Origin: Symsagittifera roscoffensis
Taxonomy: Eukaryota > Xenacoelomorpha > Acoela > Convolutidae
Direction: 5' to 3'
Assembly (NCBI RefSeq): GCF_963678635.1
Contig: NC_087067.1
Coordinates: 14,213,018-14,277,017, forward strand
DNA length: 64,000 bases
The notes beneath the pieces were generated by a model, which saw only the letters and a list, made by a program, of their open reading frames with translations, was not told the origin of the DNA and did not search any database. The first letter of the stretch is position 1. Each line of letters opens with the position of its first letter. Shown piece after piece: positions 38,001 through 53,000 of this stretch. The translations under genes and the position numbers were made by a program.

Positions 38001-41000
38001 TGCGTTCAATGTCTCTTTTCCAAATGTCTGTTGGCTGTTTCTATTTTTCTGAAAATGAAATCCCAGTAGTTCAAATTCGGAAGCTTCTTCTAAATGCTAA
38101 ATTGTTGATTTGTTTACTCTGCAGCCCTTGACATGTGCCAGTCTCTTCGTTACCTGTCCCTTTACTCTATTTTGTTCCTTTCATTTAGGAAAATAGTTCT
38201 TTTCAATTTTCTGCCGCTTTTATTATTCAATTATCCTTTTTACGAATCTCCCTTTTTCGCTTTCCTTTTTTATCATTTTTTTTGTTGTTACCTCGGCTTA
38301 AGCTGATTGTTTTAAATGTCACTAGATATATTTAAAGCAACGAAGACGACCAATTGATGTTAACGAACAAAGCTTGTTCGCATTTTGAATTTGTTCTATA
38401 AAGAATTTTAGTACTTTACTGTAATTGAAAAAAAAACAGACTAGACATGATAACAATTGGATTGATCTAGAATCTGATTTTATTTCGATTTATCTAGTTC
38501 TTATGGGTTCTTCGTCATCTGCATAACATAAACTGGGCTAATGAGTCGCCAATTAATTTCAAAGTAAGATTTGTCAGTTAATTGCTATTTCTTTCTTTCA
38601 AATCTAAGTCAATGTGAAGTTTATTTTGAGCTAAATTCACCCCGCTATAATAATCAGAGATAGAGGTTACATGGTTAACATTTAGTTCAAAAATGGGCTG
38701 GATTTCAGGAGAAAAGAGACAAAATAATTTGCTAATTTTGATTCCAGTTGTGATCATTTTTGGTATGAATTTTTGGTATGAATTTCGAGTTTCTGTTTTC
38801 AGTTATCTTCATCAGAAAAATACTCTTGAAGCATTTCACAAATAGGTTTTAAATTATTTGGATATTCAAGTTCGAATCCTGTATCGCAGAATTTTATTGG
38901 AAATCAAATTGGAGGCTGCAGTTTTTCTAACAAATGTCTGTACAAATGGCAGGTTTGTTTCAGAGCAATTTTTTCGGACATTAATTTAAATTCCTGTTTT
39001 GTCATCCATGTCTTAATTCAGTTTCGAACATCTGTCTAAATATGTTGCTTTATTCGTAACGTCTTACTTTTGAATGGGAGGCTACAGAGTTTCGGTTCTT
39101 TTTCAATTTTTGGATCAGACAAAAAAGAACTGCTGTCTGACCTCAAAGCTGAATTGGGATGAATTGAATTAGGCCTTGCCACTGGTAAGATCGATTTGCC
39201 ATCTTTTATCATCTGAAAGCAAACTCCATTTAACTGCTAAAACTGTTTCACCCATTTGCTCAGCGGCGTTCTTCCTTAAATTCAGCTTGAGATGACCGAA
39301 TTATGATGACTGTTTCCTTTTCCATCTAACGTTTTTCTCATTTTTGAAATTTTAGCGGCTGCTCACGAAGACTCCAAGATCTCGCACGTATCGACAGGGT
39401 CTATCAGTAATTACCCGAATCTCATCAGTGGCACCGCAACAACTGGCGGCGCTCTACCGAATCGCGCCCCATCCAGTCCGATAATCTCCCACCTGTCGGG
39501 AGGATCTGTAGGCCATTCGTACAGAGATCAACAGTTGCACTTGCAGTCGTCGTCAGGAACCAGCGGAGGACATTACCTAAACGTCCTGAGCAGGACTTCG
39601 AACTCAGTCTCACCCAGACTTCAACAGGTTCGCATTGTATTTGATTTTGAATGGCAGGAAAAAAAACAATCTGATGTTTAGGTAGTTTAGTGTTATTTTA
39701 AGATTATAATTTTGTATCGACGAGTGAAAACAAAATAAGTTATTGTAATTTTGTTGGCAACTATTATCTTTGTCCGATTAAATGATGCTGTTTCAGGTGG
39801 GAATAAAAGCCGAATTTGACCGCTCTTCTATTCAGAGCATTTCGCCAGGTGCTTCGGCTATCTTGCAACTTCACCAACAACAGCAGAATCAACAACAACA
39901 ACAGCAGTTGTTTGGAGAGAACAGAACTCACTATCAGTTGCCAGAAGTGAACTCACCCCCGAATAGAGAAAGAACTTCGCTCAAAAACTGGTCAGTACTT
40001 CTGCTCTTGTCGCTTTTAAGAGTAATGAACGTAGTGAAGACTCATATATAGGTCTTGATGATTTTTTTTTTAAAAAGTTTTAAAATTTGTTCACGCTTTA
40101 TTTTGATTTTTTCGCGGTTTCACTTGTGATTTCTTTGTGAGTTCGTACTGATCCAGTTTTCTCAAATTGTGTTAATTTCATGATAAATTTTGCTAATAAT
40201 ATCTGTTTGAGAAATTCCAAAAGGTTTGAGGCCATCTATTTTTTTCTTCGAAATTCGAAGGCTGAGATTTTTTCGAAAAAGACGTTTTTTTTTCTATTTT
40301 TTGTTACGTTCATTACTCTCTTCCAACTGTCAGTTGACTATGTTTATTGTTGTGGTGAGCAGGAAATATGTGAGAGAATTTTGTGGCCGGGAGTTTCTAT
40401 TGACCCTCAGATTACGCATAAATAACCGTCAGATAGGGTATATTTAATTGAAGCCATTCGAATAATGATTCGCGCTGCAATGAGGATAAAGCGATTATTT
40501 TGTTAAGAGTCGATGTACGTAGTTCAGACGCTTATATAGGTTGTTATCTAGGTTTTTAAGAGTACTGAACGTAGTGAGTACAGTGAGTACTCTTATATAG
40601 GTCTTGCTGATTTTTTTTTCAGGAAAAAATCGTAAAATTTGTTCACGCTAATTTTGATTTTTTTGCCGTTTGACTTGAGATTTCTTTTTAGGTTCACTGC
40701 ATTTCCATTGTTAAAAGGAAGGCAAACTCCACTATCGAATAGCAAAAATGTAAAAGGTCACGAAAAACGTGATCGACTTCTAATTTCGAAAATGGAAATC
40801 AATTATCAGATTTCCCAGCGAAATAAAAGTTTTACCTTTTGATCCAGTTTTCTCAAATTGGTTTATGTTTAACAAAAAAGTGTCCATCATAAATTGTTCT
40901 CCAAATTCAAAGAGTTTTAAGGCCATTTAATTTTTTATTCGAAATTCAAAAGTTTAAGGTTTTTGAAAAAACCTTAAACGCTTGTTTTCAGTTTCCTTGC

Positions 41001-44000
41001 GTTCATTACTCTTTTCTAATTGTCAGTTGGCTATGTTTTTTTTAGTTTATTTTCTTAGAAAAAATCAAATTGAATTCCAGTTCAGTTATTAATGGTAGAC
41101 AAATTGCACTCTCCAATTATGAATGGTGAAATTGTGCAAAAATGTGAGCGATTTCTAGTTTAGAATGCGGAATTTAAATTTTATACCTTTCTCCCATTGG
41201 AATAAAAGATTTTCCTAGTAACCGGTTTTCTCAAATTGGGCTGATTTTATCAAAAAAGTTCCAATTACAATTCAAAGAGTCAAAATTTAAAGTAATTTTT
41301 TTCTGTTTTTTTTGTATCATTGACTCTTTTTCAACTGTCTGTTTGCTATGTTTTGTGTTTTAATTTAATTTAAAGCCAAGAAAGTGGCTGTGTAGTAAGA
41401 CTGACTTCACTGTATTATAACTGATGAATTAATTTTTGGAATCATTATCAATCCATTACGAAGAAGTTCAATTTTCCGTTCCCTGTATCTACGGAAAAAC
41501 CAGCGACAATTTGTAACATTAGCTTAAGCGTCAAAAACTGATTCACGCTTATTATACCGCTCGTGTCAAATTTAAGTGCAACGGTGCAAGCGTTTTTTCC
41601 TTTGATTGCCATTTCTCAAATTGTTGCTTGTTATAAAATTGTCATCTGTTCGTACACTGCTGATTAGGCTTTGTTAGGCATAGAAGAATTCTGCTGACTG
41701 ACTCCAGGAGAAAAAATTCAACAAAAGTGAAGTTTGCCTGAAATCTCAATTTCGGTTACCTTGCTTTATATTATTTTACCGACTTTCGAATAATGTGGAA
41801 TATATGTGCTTGGGGAGTTTTTTTAGACCAATATCTGAAAGACAATTGTAGAGTTGGGATTGAACCTGAAATATTTTTGTTCCCAAACGTTATGTCATGT
41901 CGAACGCATCCTAAATGCGTTTTGAGACTACATGGACTGCTTGTTTATCGTTTTGAAAAATTTATCTGTTGCGCTTAAAAGGTTACTATTCAAATTTTAA
42001 TTTTAGCTAGTGCATATCGACATTCCAAAACTAATAGTTATCAAAAATTTAGGTCAAAAACTATTGGAGACGAATTAACATCTCGTTTTATAACTTATAA
42101 ACACTAAAAGCTTGGTTCAAAAATAATTGATTTATTCAGCCAATCAGATTCAAGAATGAGCCAAATAATATTGATTTTGGAGTGGATGAAAAGGAACTTT
42201 TTCGAGAATGAATTGAGTTTTTTGTTCTCGAAAAGGATTAAAATTGTTCTACGCTCAAATTTTCAGTTGATAGTTTCATTTTTAATTTGAGTAGCTAAAT
42301 GGAATGTAAATTATACTCTCCAATAACAATAATGCAAATGGCAGAAAAACTCATTAGTTTCGAAATTCGATTGATTTTTTAAGAATTGATGAACGTGTTA
42401 CGGACTCTTAAATAGGTCGCGATGATTTTTTTAAGGAAAAGTCTTAAAATTTGTTCAGGCTCAAATTTACTTGATTTCTCTAAGTTGAGTTCATTTTCTT
42501 TGTTAAAACGAAGGCAAATTCTACTATCGAACAGCAAAAGTGTAATGTTTACAAAAACGTAATCGACTTTTTGTTCCGAAAGTGGAATTTTCTCAAATTA
42601 TGTTAATTTTATCAAAAAATGCCAATCATAAATTGTTCTAGAAATTCTGAGAGCTTTAAGATAATCTATTTTTTTTTTAATTTCGAGAGTTGATTTTTAA
42701 TAAAAAAAACTAGTCAGTATGTTTTTTCTGTTTATTTTCGTTCATTGCGTTTTTTCCAACTCTCTGTTGGCTATGTTTATAATTCTTAGTGAAATAAAAA
42801 AATACATGTTAATCCTGGTTTTTCAATTGTGGTTTGATTTGTCAAAAAGTCGTCGAAAATATTGAAATGCATAGAATATTAAGATGACATAATTTGTCGT
42901 TGTTGCTGAAACATTGTTGGATGCAAAAGTGGATGTTGATGGAACATTTTGTGCTCCTTGCATGGAAACTGGCTATTCTTGTTTGTCTTAAGTAATATTT
43001 GTATTTTATTTATCTAAAACTGTACTTCCCAATTTTAATCAGGGTAAACTTTTTTTGTGATTTTGTAAAATTTTTAGTTCAAAAATGACATGATTGGGCA
43101 TATCTAACATTCTCTTTTTAATTTAAATTTTATTCGTTCTGTAAAAACATCTCGAATTTTTTTGTGACGCAACTGCAATTTATTGTTATATCAGCATTGT
43201 CTGGTGTGCTCATTCAAACCACAAAAGGTTTTTGTTATCGATGGTTTATATTACCTCTTTTTTTGTGACGAAATCACCAATATAATCACTCTGATCTTTT
43301 GTGGACCAGAGCATGTAGGAGCTTCGTCACATAATCCCTTTCAATTTCTCAAGTTTCTGTACTGTGACCTTTAGCTTTTTGCTGTATCCTTTATATTTTT
43401 ATTATTTGAAAGTTTATTTGACCGCCAAAATTTATTTGCACCGCTGTTTAGCTTTGACCGAGTCTTTGTTTTGAAAAGTGAACATTTTATTATCAGTATC
43501 AGTTCAGTACGCATGATGGTATTTAGACCTCGAAACTGTTAAAACTCCTCCCTGAAATGTGATATAACGTTTATCTTTCGTCTACCAATATTATCCCACT
43601 TTCGTCAACGTGATACTAAATCGGCCGAAGCATAAAGCTCTCTGATGCTGCGCAATTGATCCACTTCATAAGCCGCTCAATTTTTCTACGGATTTTTTTG
43701 TTCAATTTTTGGAAAAACTGAACAAATTTCTTAGTTTTAGAATGATTAGTTGTGTTCATAAAGCTGATTATGGGATAAATCAAAAGAGATCATTGAAACG
43801 AAGTGAAAGTGTTTTTTTGTCGTATCTGCTAAGTTTACTTTCGTCTTTGTGAACTGGGCGTGTCGTGAACTGAAATGCGCCCTGCCCCAGTTTACACAGT
43901 GAGTGAAACAGGGGAGATGGTACAAGAAGCGAGGCATTGTTTGTTCACTCAATTTACCTTCTCGGTATTAACCCGAATGCGACATAATTGAAATGAGATC

Positions 44001-47000
44001 AAAGACACCGAACAAACAAAACAGGCGAACAGAAATACCAGAAGTGAACTGACCCTTAAAGTTACCGTCTCTTCTGAATTGACTCTAAAATTGTTATCAC
44101 TGACAACTGCAACTATTTCTTGCCAACTAGTTATCTGTTTGCTTGCCATACAAACTGACATTTGTTAGGACTGTTCCGTCTCCCTCAATTACCAAATCAA
44201 GTTCAAAACACATCATATGTGACCGCCAAATCATCTCGCCCAATTTAATTTCATCAGGCCAACACTTAAAGCGAAGGCAAATGATTGTTTTTTATTTACC
44301 CAACAGACTAATACGTCTGCTCTATTCCAATAGTGCTGTGTATTCCAAGTGACTAATACGTCTTGTCAACTTAATTCTGGCCAAGTGTTTTTTGCTTAAA
44401 TTATTTACGGAAATGGTTTACCCAGAAGTAAGTTCATAAGTAGTTTCATTTTTTTTTGCAAAATTTTATTCAATTTTTTCAACAAGTGATTTTTGACACG
44501 CTTAAAGACAGTTGGAATATCCATTTTTTGCTTTGTATTCATTTTTTGCTTCTGTTTGTATTAGGTTGAAAAGTGTTTAAGTGCCAACGAATGAAGTGAA
44601 GATCCTAATTTAGATCGTGTGGTTTTTAATCTATTGTGTTACGCTCAAATTTGTAAAATAGCGGTTTTTTAAATTTATTTTAAAAATAATTTCAACTTCA
44701 TTTTGCGAATAAGAAGACAAATTGTGTAATAAGTTACTATTTTTTAGTTTTTCAAAAAACGTAATTAATTTTTCAAACTGATACTTTCAAAATCGCTTTC
44801 AAATTTTTAGATTTCTTAAAGCAATATTAAAATTCTTCATTGAACCAGTTTTCTTAAATTGAGCCAGTTTTATTAAGAGTCGATGAATGTAGTTTAGACT
44901 CTTATATACGTAATTTTTTTTTCAGGAAAAAGTCTTGAAATGCTCTAAGAACTATAGATGTGCTTTCATACATATTAATACATATACAAATGCACTTAGG
45001 TATATGTGCACATTTTGAGCTCAATTCATCTGCTGAAAGTTAGACTAATTGCGCTCTTCTACGAACGTGAATGTCGTGCGAAAAAACGTGATCAACTTCT
45101 ATTTTTGAAATTGGAATTTGTTTTCAGATTTCCCAGAGGAAAATCTTAAAATTTGTTCACGCTCAATTTTGATTTTTCGCGGTTTGACCTGTCATTCGTT
45201 CTTTTTAAATTCAGTGCATTTCTATTGTTAAAAGGAAGGCAAACTCCACTATCGCACAGCAGAATTGTAAAGATCACGAAAAAACGTGATCGACTTCTAA
45301 TTTCGAAAATGAAAATTAATTATCAGATTTCCCAGTGAAATAAAAGTTTTACCTATACATGTAGATCCAGTTTTCTCAATTTGGGTCAATTTTAACAAGC
45401 AATTTTTAGGCCATCTAAGTTTTTCTCCGAATTTCGAAAGTTAAAGATTTTTGAAAAAAAAAACACGTATTTTTTTTTCAGTTTCTTTGTGTTCGTTACT
45501 TTTTCCAACTGTCAGTTGGCTATGTTTTCTCTTTCTTTGTATTCATTGACTCTTTTCCAACTGTCCGTTGGCTACATTTTCAAAAAACAAGTCAGGTTTT
45601 TTCTTGCGTTCATTGACACTTTTCCCACTTTCTGTTGGCTATATTCAAGTTCATTTCTCAATGGGAGCTCAGGTATAATTTTCAAAAGCAAATATGGAAA
45701 CTGGCGCATTGAAATTTTTAAAATTATTTATTCGAATGACATAAAAAATGGAAAAAAGGGTCGTAAGATTCGGGTTGAAGTTTTGATTTGTTTAATTACG
45801 AGTGAGTCGAGTGAGCGATTAGTCGCTATTGAAATAATAGTAAATTTTTTAAGCTTTGAAAAACTTAGTTTACGCCAAGAGAGCTAGTTTTCGCAGCTTC
45901 TTTGCCTTCTCCTGTGCAAATAAAAATATTAATTTTTTTTTCCTTTTTTTGTTTTGGTATTTTTCGAATGCAACTTGAAAAACTACTCTAGTTCGAAAAA
46001 TAATGAATAGTTTTTCAAAGTTTTTTTGCACATTACTGTGATAGGTATTTTTGTGCTACGTGCACTGCAATCGCTACTCTCGGTGCGCTCAGTTTTTTCA
46101 GCATTTTTAGTTCCAACATTCTTAGTTGAAGAAAGTTGCAGGGTGTGCGTTGCCAAACTAAGCTGCCCTTAGGCATTAGTAACATCTCTCTGACTCTTCG
46201 CTCTAAAATTAATCTGAAAAGCCTAAATTTTACAACGCTTTTTCTCGACTCAGAGCATTTTTCTGGAGTTTTAAAAAATTTTATCACTGCAAATGACGCT
46301 CAAAATTTAGATGACATTTTTGTTTTCTCAACGGAATAAAAACAACTATTAATTTCAAATAGGTTTTTTTTGGGATCTCTTCAACTATTCTCCCCCAGGG
46401 TACTTAGTGAGGAAATGCCACCCCTTATACAGAGATAATTCATTGGTTAAACATATGTAATTTTTGTACCTAGTAACCAATCTCTCCCCCCCCCCCCCCC
46501 CCACCCCCACTTAGCAAAAGGGGAGGAAATAGTTAAAAAGAACTGTTTTTGTTCCTTTTTCTGTCTATATTGCTTGTGTATATTGTTTTCAACTACTGGC
46601 TAGGTTTTTACCGCATTTTTTTCTTCTGTTGGTCTTAGATATCCGTGACACTAGATCAATGGACAAGTTTTGGTCATAATTTTAACATTCAGTTGAATGC
46701 GTTTTTATCTTGCGCGAACTTTCTTTCGCTGTTGATATTTTTGTTCCGAATTGTTTTTGCTTGTATAGCTGAAGGCTCTTCAACAAAGGAATGTGCATTT
46801 GAATTGGTGCGCTTTGAATTTCTTAAAAATCTGTGCACGCTTTTAAAATTTATTTTAACAATTTTTCATTTGCGTTGAACAAATGAAAGGAGAATAAATG
46901 AAAGATAATACGTGCACATTAGCGAATGGCGGAGTATTTTCCCTTTTTTCAGTTCATTTTTAAACTTCCTGCCATTATCCCAGATGCTTGGTGGCTTTGT

Positions 47001-50000
47001 AGACATTAAAAGAGTTTTTAATCTGCATTATTGCGTGAAATACCAATACCAATTTCGATGCCACTTAGTTTGCAGATTTAAAAGAAACAAAAACTAATCT
47101 GTCTCCAAATCGATTTTTTTTGTCTGCTTCTTTATATTTGTACAATAATCGGAAGCCTCCGCTTATATTGAAAATTCTTCAATCATTTCTTGTCTCGCTC
47201 TGATGTGAATAATTGTAAGTAAAATCTGTGAAAGCTTATCACCCTTTCTCTTCTTTTCGACTAGTGTTTTCTCTCTTTTCACTGCCAGGGGCTGAATTTG
47301 TCTCAAATGGTGAACGGAGGAAATGAAATATGTAAACACGGACGATTTAGCCCGGCCTGTTTAAATATGCAGCTCGAATAGATTTTGAAAATTAGATTTT
47401 AGGCGAAGTGAAAGATCCGCTGTGGTGAGGAAGAATAACCACTGAAGCTTGGCTTTGTTTGCATTGAATAGTATTTTTCGACTGATTAACTTTTAAATTC
47501 TTCTTTTCTTTGGCTTAAATTTGCTTTTGTTCTATTTTTGAGACATCCACTGGTGCTTTTTGTCTGCATTGGAGCGTAAGCACCGTTGCGCCAAGCGGGT
47601 AAGCCAAACGACTTCGGGGTTAGTAGGGAAAAGATGGTCTAACTGGAGGTATATAAAAAAAACACTGCAGACGGGTAAATTCAACAGCCCGTGGAATTGG
47701 AGTAGAATTTTTTCTTTCGTATTTTAAGAACGTTGAGCGCGGAGATTATTTTCAGGTGAAGGAGGAAAAGAGGCTATCAATTTTTAAGTTCAAATCTCCC
47801 TTTCCACCAAGTGTCATTTTCGGTCTTCCGTCCCTTTCTACAGCCCACAGAGCGACGAAGCGTAGCGCGTGGGCTGAATCTTATCATGTGTGTGTGTGTG
47901 TTATTTCAAACTGCAATTGGAGGAGCTGCCTTTACCTCTTGCATAATACATCACTGTCATTTATATCAGACAGGGAAGCTCCCCGTCCGCCGCGACATTA
48001 CCTGACATAAAAGCAAGATTAGAATGTTGCTTTTTAGCTTAATACCTGCCATTTGTTCCCCTGAACTGAATTGTACAAACGTTTTTTAGCACTTTACTTT
48101 TTTCGATCAAGTTTGAAAAATCCATCATCATCATCATAATCGAATTTTCATCGTTTTTTTGCCTAATTTTTGCATTAAATCAACTGATTGACTGCGTTCC
48201 ACTAGAAGGAACATCAAAAACGTTGCTCACCTTTGAAGTCTATTTTTCAAACTTCATTATTCTAATTAGCTGTGCGGAAAAATTACATCGGAGCACCATT
48301 TAACTTCCTTGTTTCCCATTTTTGCCTCGGCTCCTGTAAGGAACGTTAGTCTTTGAACTAGTTCAGTCATCTGTTTCAGACTACAATTGATACGTAATAC
48401 CATCATCTGAGACCGAAGAAAAAAACAGATTGTGTTAAGCTCTGAAAAACAAAGAGGCTTGAATAAACCAATAAACGCGCGGCGTGTTATCGAGATTGTC
48501 AGAAGTTTACTTTCAGATAATTTTTGCTGTTATTTGTTATAATTAGTATGACTGAGCGACGTTCTTGTGCCTTTTCGCCTGACGAAGTTATTATTTGCAG
48601 CAGTATTTTTTTTTCATTATTTTATCGCTTTTTGGTTCCGTTGTTTTTCATGATTGTTATTTGCCCACTGAAGTGGAAAAAAGTCTGACTTTGGTAAGTT
48701 GCTTATTATTTTTTATTATTTTCATACGAGACTGGTTTTTATTACTTTTTCTCCATAAAATTCCAGACCGATCAACCCTCTGATTTAGTGAAGCTTGAAA
48801 GTCTTGATTGAGATTGAATATTGCTACCCGTAGCCGACAGGCCTTATTTTTTGGCCGAGTAATTAATTTGATAATATTAACTATGATTGTTAATCTTTTT
48901 TGGGAAAGTAAACAGAAGCCTTTGGCCTTTTGTGGACATAATTGGAACATGTTTTCTTGACTAAAATTGACCCTCGTATATCGAAACTTAATCTTATTAA
49001 AGTTAAATCATACAGCTTGCAGTACGTTGATATTACTCACGCGAAATTAAATAAACTTCACTTCAAGGTACTTTATGGAAATTGATTTTTTTTCATTACC
49101 CCAAAACCAGAGAAGCACTGAACATTAATTGTCTCAATCAATGAATTTTGGATGCTTCAACTTAAAGTCAATCAAGGTTGCTATATAAATGCATTTTTAG
49201 CATTTTTGATTTCGCATCCCGGGCAGAGACTTTAAGTGTATCACAACAACACACAGCAAAAGACGACTCGCAAAATTTAAGGAAAGCGACAACTCTCGAG
49301 GTTTAAAGACTAATTTATAACTTGAAAGTTCAAGGTTCAGGTCGCCGGTGGGCTAAAAAAAATTAACGCGCGAAAAAGAACTTCTTTTAGCGCACTGTTT
49401 GTCAGTATTCTAATTGTTTCTACTTGGTTCGATTCTATATTGAATTGTTGGAGGTTAAACAAGGCTATGATGATGTTTCAGTTGTCCTGTACCTCTATGC
49501 ACGCATAACAAGAACAGACATCGAAAGCTCAAGTGTCTCCACACAAAGTTCGACTCCCTCTCCCACGAACAGCGACAAGCACTACAAACTGAGCTAGGTT
49601 AGTAAGCGTTCGAAAAATCACAGGCATCTTTTCACAATCCACCCTCTTTGCTCCACCCTACACGGTACTCAGTAATGAATATCCACATCTCTTCAGTACC
49701 AGTTAAACGGTTAAGATTGTGGAATTGATTTAATTCATAAATATGGTGTCGATTATCAATTTTCCTGCGGCAGTTGGCGAAGGAGTGAAGTTAAAGTAAA
49801 TCATAATTTTGTGATTTTTTTCGAAAAGTAGAAATTGTTTTGATGATTTTTTGAGAAAAAAAAATTATCGGTGTTCAAGGAAATTAACTTAATCTCAAGT
49901 CATCAAAAAGTTCTTAAAAAGAATGCTTCCAGTCATCCAAGATCATCATTTGGCGGGACCTCATTCCGATATCAAGGCTCTAGTGTATACGATCTTGTTA

Positions 50001-53000
50001 TCTTAATCAATAAGAAACTAGGGTAGGGCTACAATAAATTAAAACCTCGTGTCAAAATAGGTATTAAAATCAAAATTTATGCTACTGTTTTTAGCAGATG
50101 CTATTTAGTTCATTTTAATTATGTATCGGCGGAAATTTGGTTCAGAATCTTGGAAATAATCATATCATAGTTGATAACATCTGCAAGCATTTGATTGTGA
50201 TACCAACGTTTTTATGAAACCGAATGAAGGTGTTAAAACAGCGAAACTTGTTAAAACCCTAATTTCATAATTATTATTAAAAAGCAGAAAGTTTTTTCAC
50301 ACGGTCAAATCGCAAGCTCTCGACATCACTTTTCTGAATTCAAATTATATTACTTATTTATTCGGTTTTCTCGAATTTACTTAAATGAACTCGTCTCAAG
50401 AATTTTGAGTTTAAAAACTATAATACTTATTCATTCGGTTTTCTCGAATTTACTTTGCTGAACTCGTTTAAGTGTTTAAAAATTGCCGATGAATGGGTTC
50501 AGCACTGGCTGATCTCTTATTGAGACTTCACTAGATACGCAGCTAAGTGGCTTTTCGGTGTTCTTACTAGATGTTATTTTTAAAAAGTGTTAATTAAATT
50601 TGTAAATGATAGGAGAAATTGTTCCCCTCTTGAAAACTAATTTTTTAATGCAACTCTTGTGGCTTTTTATGCATTGATTTTTTTTTATAAAATAGGAATC
50701 ACAGAAGGAGTAACGAAGGCCTGTGCTCATTGCTACAATAGAATAACCCAGCTGCTAGACCCAGAACACGTCATAGGCTCATCGAGCTCACAGGAGTCGC
50801 ACCAACAGTCAAACTCATACCAACACCAACATCCACAGTCGGGAAGCACCTCGGTGTCGCCAAACTCATCGGCCAAGGGTGCAGCTCAAGCGTTTTCAGC
50901 TGAAGAAGGTGAGTCTTAGAACAAATAGTGGTCGGATTTAAATTGTTTATAAACGAAGTGAACTCTCATTTATTTTGGTCAAGTGGTTTTTCTGTTTTTT
51001 TTTTCGTGGAAATTGAAGCATGATTGTAAGTGAGATTTTAGATTTCTCGGTGATAAAAAATTACGCATTGTTCCAATTTTCTCGAAAAAAAGTCAATCAT
51101 CTTGAAATTGTAAGCTACAAAAAATGGATAGTTTTTTATAGTTTTTTAACGGAATGCATTTTGCGTTCCAAATGTTATGTTAATAGACTTGGAATTGAGA
51201 AGGTTTTCGGTGATTTTTGAAATAAAATAGGCGACTAGATAGACATGATGAAGTTGAACGGATATAGGGATGGCCTGATTTTGCGGCCGGAAAAATTAAA
51301 AACGTGGTATTGTTTTCTTACAAAGATATTGGCTGCTTTTAAGAGATGAGGCGCTGGTTTCATGGTCATTTTACATGTATTGGATAGGTGGTCATTGAAA
51401 TTCATTTTATGATAGATTTCATGATCTTAAAAACAAACATGACACGATTATATTCTGGCAAGTTAAAACGTTGGTATGAAGAAGAACCTCAAAACCTGTA
51501 GAAAACATCTACATCTACAAATTAGCTTCGCGGATAAAGGCTCAAAACTACAGCTGTGTTTCTAAGCTCCAAATTGAATTGAATTTAAGCAGGGAAACTA
51601 TTTTTTCAAAGGTAGTATTATCTGACGTGAACAAAGGTTACATGGCTAATAAGCATTTCAAATTTCCTTTTAAGAGCTATGTTTCACTGTAAGCAGACGT
51701 ATATCCTGACGAATTCAATTCCAACCAGGACATCACTTTTTTGCGCTTCCTTTCAAAACCAAGTAGCAACTGAAAATACTCGAACATCGAGGCTAGTATT
51801 AAAAATTTAATCAGCCAATTTCGCAGGAAGTAAATTATTGAGCGAATATTAATTGCTTTGCATTAAAAGCAGACATATCGCTGTTCCTGCTAGTTTTTTT
51901 TGGGAAAGCCTGATTTCCGCTAAAAGGAAATGTAATTCTTTAAATTGTTGAACTTTTCTTGATGCTGTGAAGATAATTTTTCGGCGATATCAGCTATTAT
52001 TATAGATTAGTTTCATCTGAAGTACATGCTGCCATGGATGATTTCTAAAAATAATGGTGGAAATTTCAACAAAGGTTAATTAACATAGAGCATAAAATTT
52101 AATCTTTTTCCCAGTTTTTAATCGAATTTTTGAACTGAAATATTAAATGTCAATGAATCAATATTCTCTTATTTAGTTCGTGTGTTTTTTCGGCGGTCAT
52201 TTTTTATTTGTGAGGCTCAAATTAACCTTTCTTTTTCAACTTACTTTTTGATTTATTCAGAAATGGAGGTTAAATTAACGCTCTAATAAAATATAAGTAG
52301 AAATGGTGCAAAAATATTAACTGGCTGTTTTTTTTTTCGAAAAAGCATTTTATTTTTTTGAACAATTTTTTCTCCAGGAAAAAACCCAAGTTTTGTTACT
52401 GGTCAAATTTGCCTTTTAATTTCATTTCAAATTGATTTGTTCTACGGAAGGCACATTACGCTCTTCAATAACGAAGTGTAAACAGCACTTGAAATATGAT
52501 TGAATTTTTGCTTCAAAAGTAAAAAATATAGTTAAGATTTCATTAGCGGAAAACTAAATTACTTAATGATTCATTTTTTTTCAAATGAGAAAGACGAGAA
52601 AGATCTTGTAAAATTAGAAAGATTCAAGACCTTTATACTATTATCTTTTTTCATAGCAAATGCTTAAAAATCAATAGTTTTTAGTATTTTTGATCTTTTA
52701 AAAATTTAGCTATCTGTTTGCTATGTCTAGATATCCCAGCGAGAGTTAAAGAAAAATGGCTCTTAATCCAGTTTTATCCAAGATTTTAATCACTTGCTGA
52801 TTACCCTAACGAGCATGCAAGAAATAGTGTATTATTGCGAATCTTACTTTTTTCCAACCTAGCTCGCAAATTAATGTGTTCATGAAAAGTGTTCAGGTAT
52901 TTGGTGGAACTTTTGCTATAATCACGATCTGTTACCTTGACAAATTCATAACATACGTTCTTTGTTTTTTTGTGGTTAATGTTTGTGATTTATTAAGCGT

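Larger units (their letters stand above)
35112..39355. other. NCoR intron 9
   Basis: About 4.2 kb: a foldback element with long arms (35167-35845) and family A copies (36078-36509, about 36530-36720, 36740-37000, 37665-38040). The rest (38050-39355) is AT-rich with nothing recognised. Confidence 0.85.
39991..49481. other. NCoR intron 11 (about 9.5 kb)
   Basis: The largest intron and the densest in family A repeats: 40018-40344, 40505-41037, 41040-41356, 42381-42778, 44576-44870, 44874-45652. Also present: a C-run (about 46484-46502), a short GTGTGT tract (47889-47900) and a hairpin AGCCCAC/GTGGGCT (47842-47875). Regions 43000-44500 and 46000-49400 hold short open frames on both strands without recognisable products. 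Confidence 0.82.

Noticed and set aside
39782-40051. 89-codon open frame as a separate gene
   Set aside because: Only 39797-39990 fits NCoR phases; the remainder reads into a dispersed repeat.
45489-45887. 132-codon open frame with repeated 'TLFQLSVG' type segments
   Set aside because: The repeats are translation of the triplicated end of the dispersed repeat; the same peptide appears at other repeat copies (28588, 40180), so it is not a gene.
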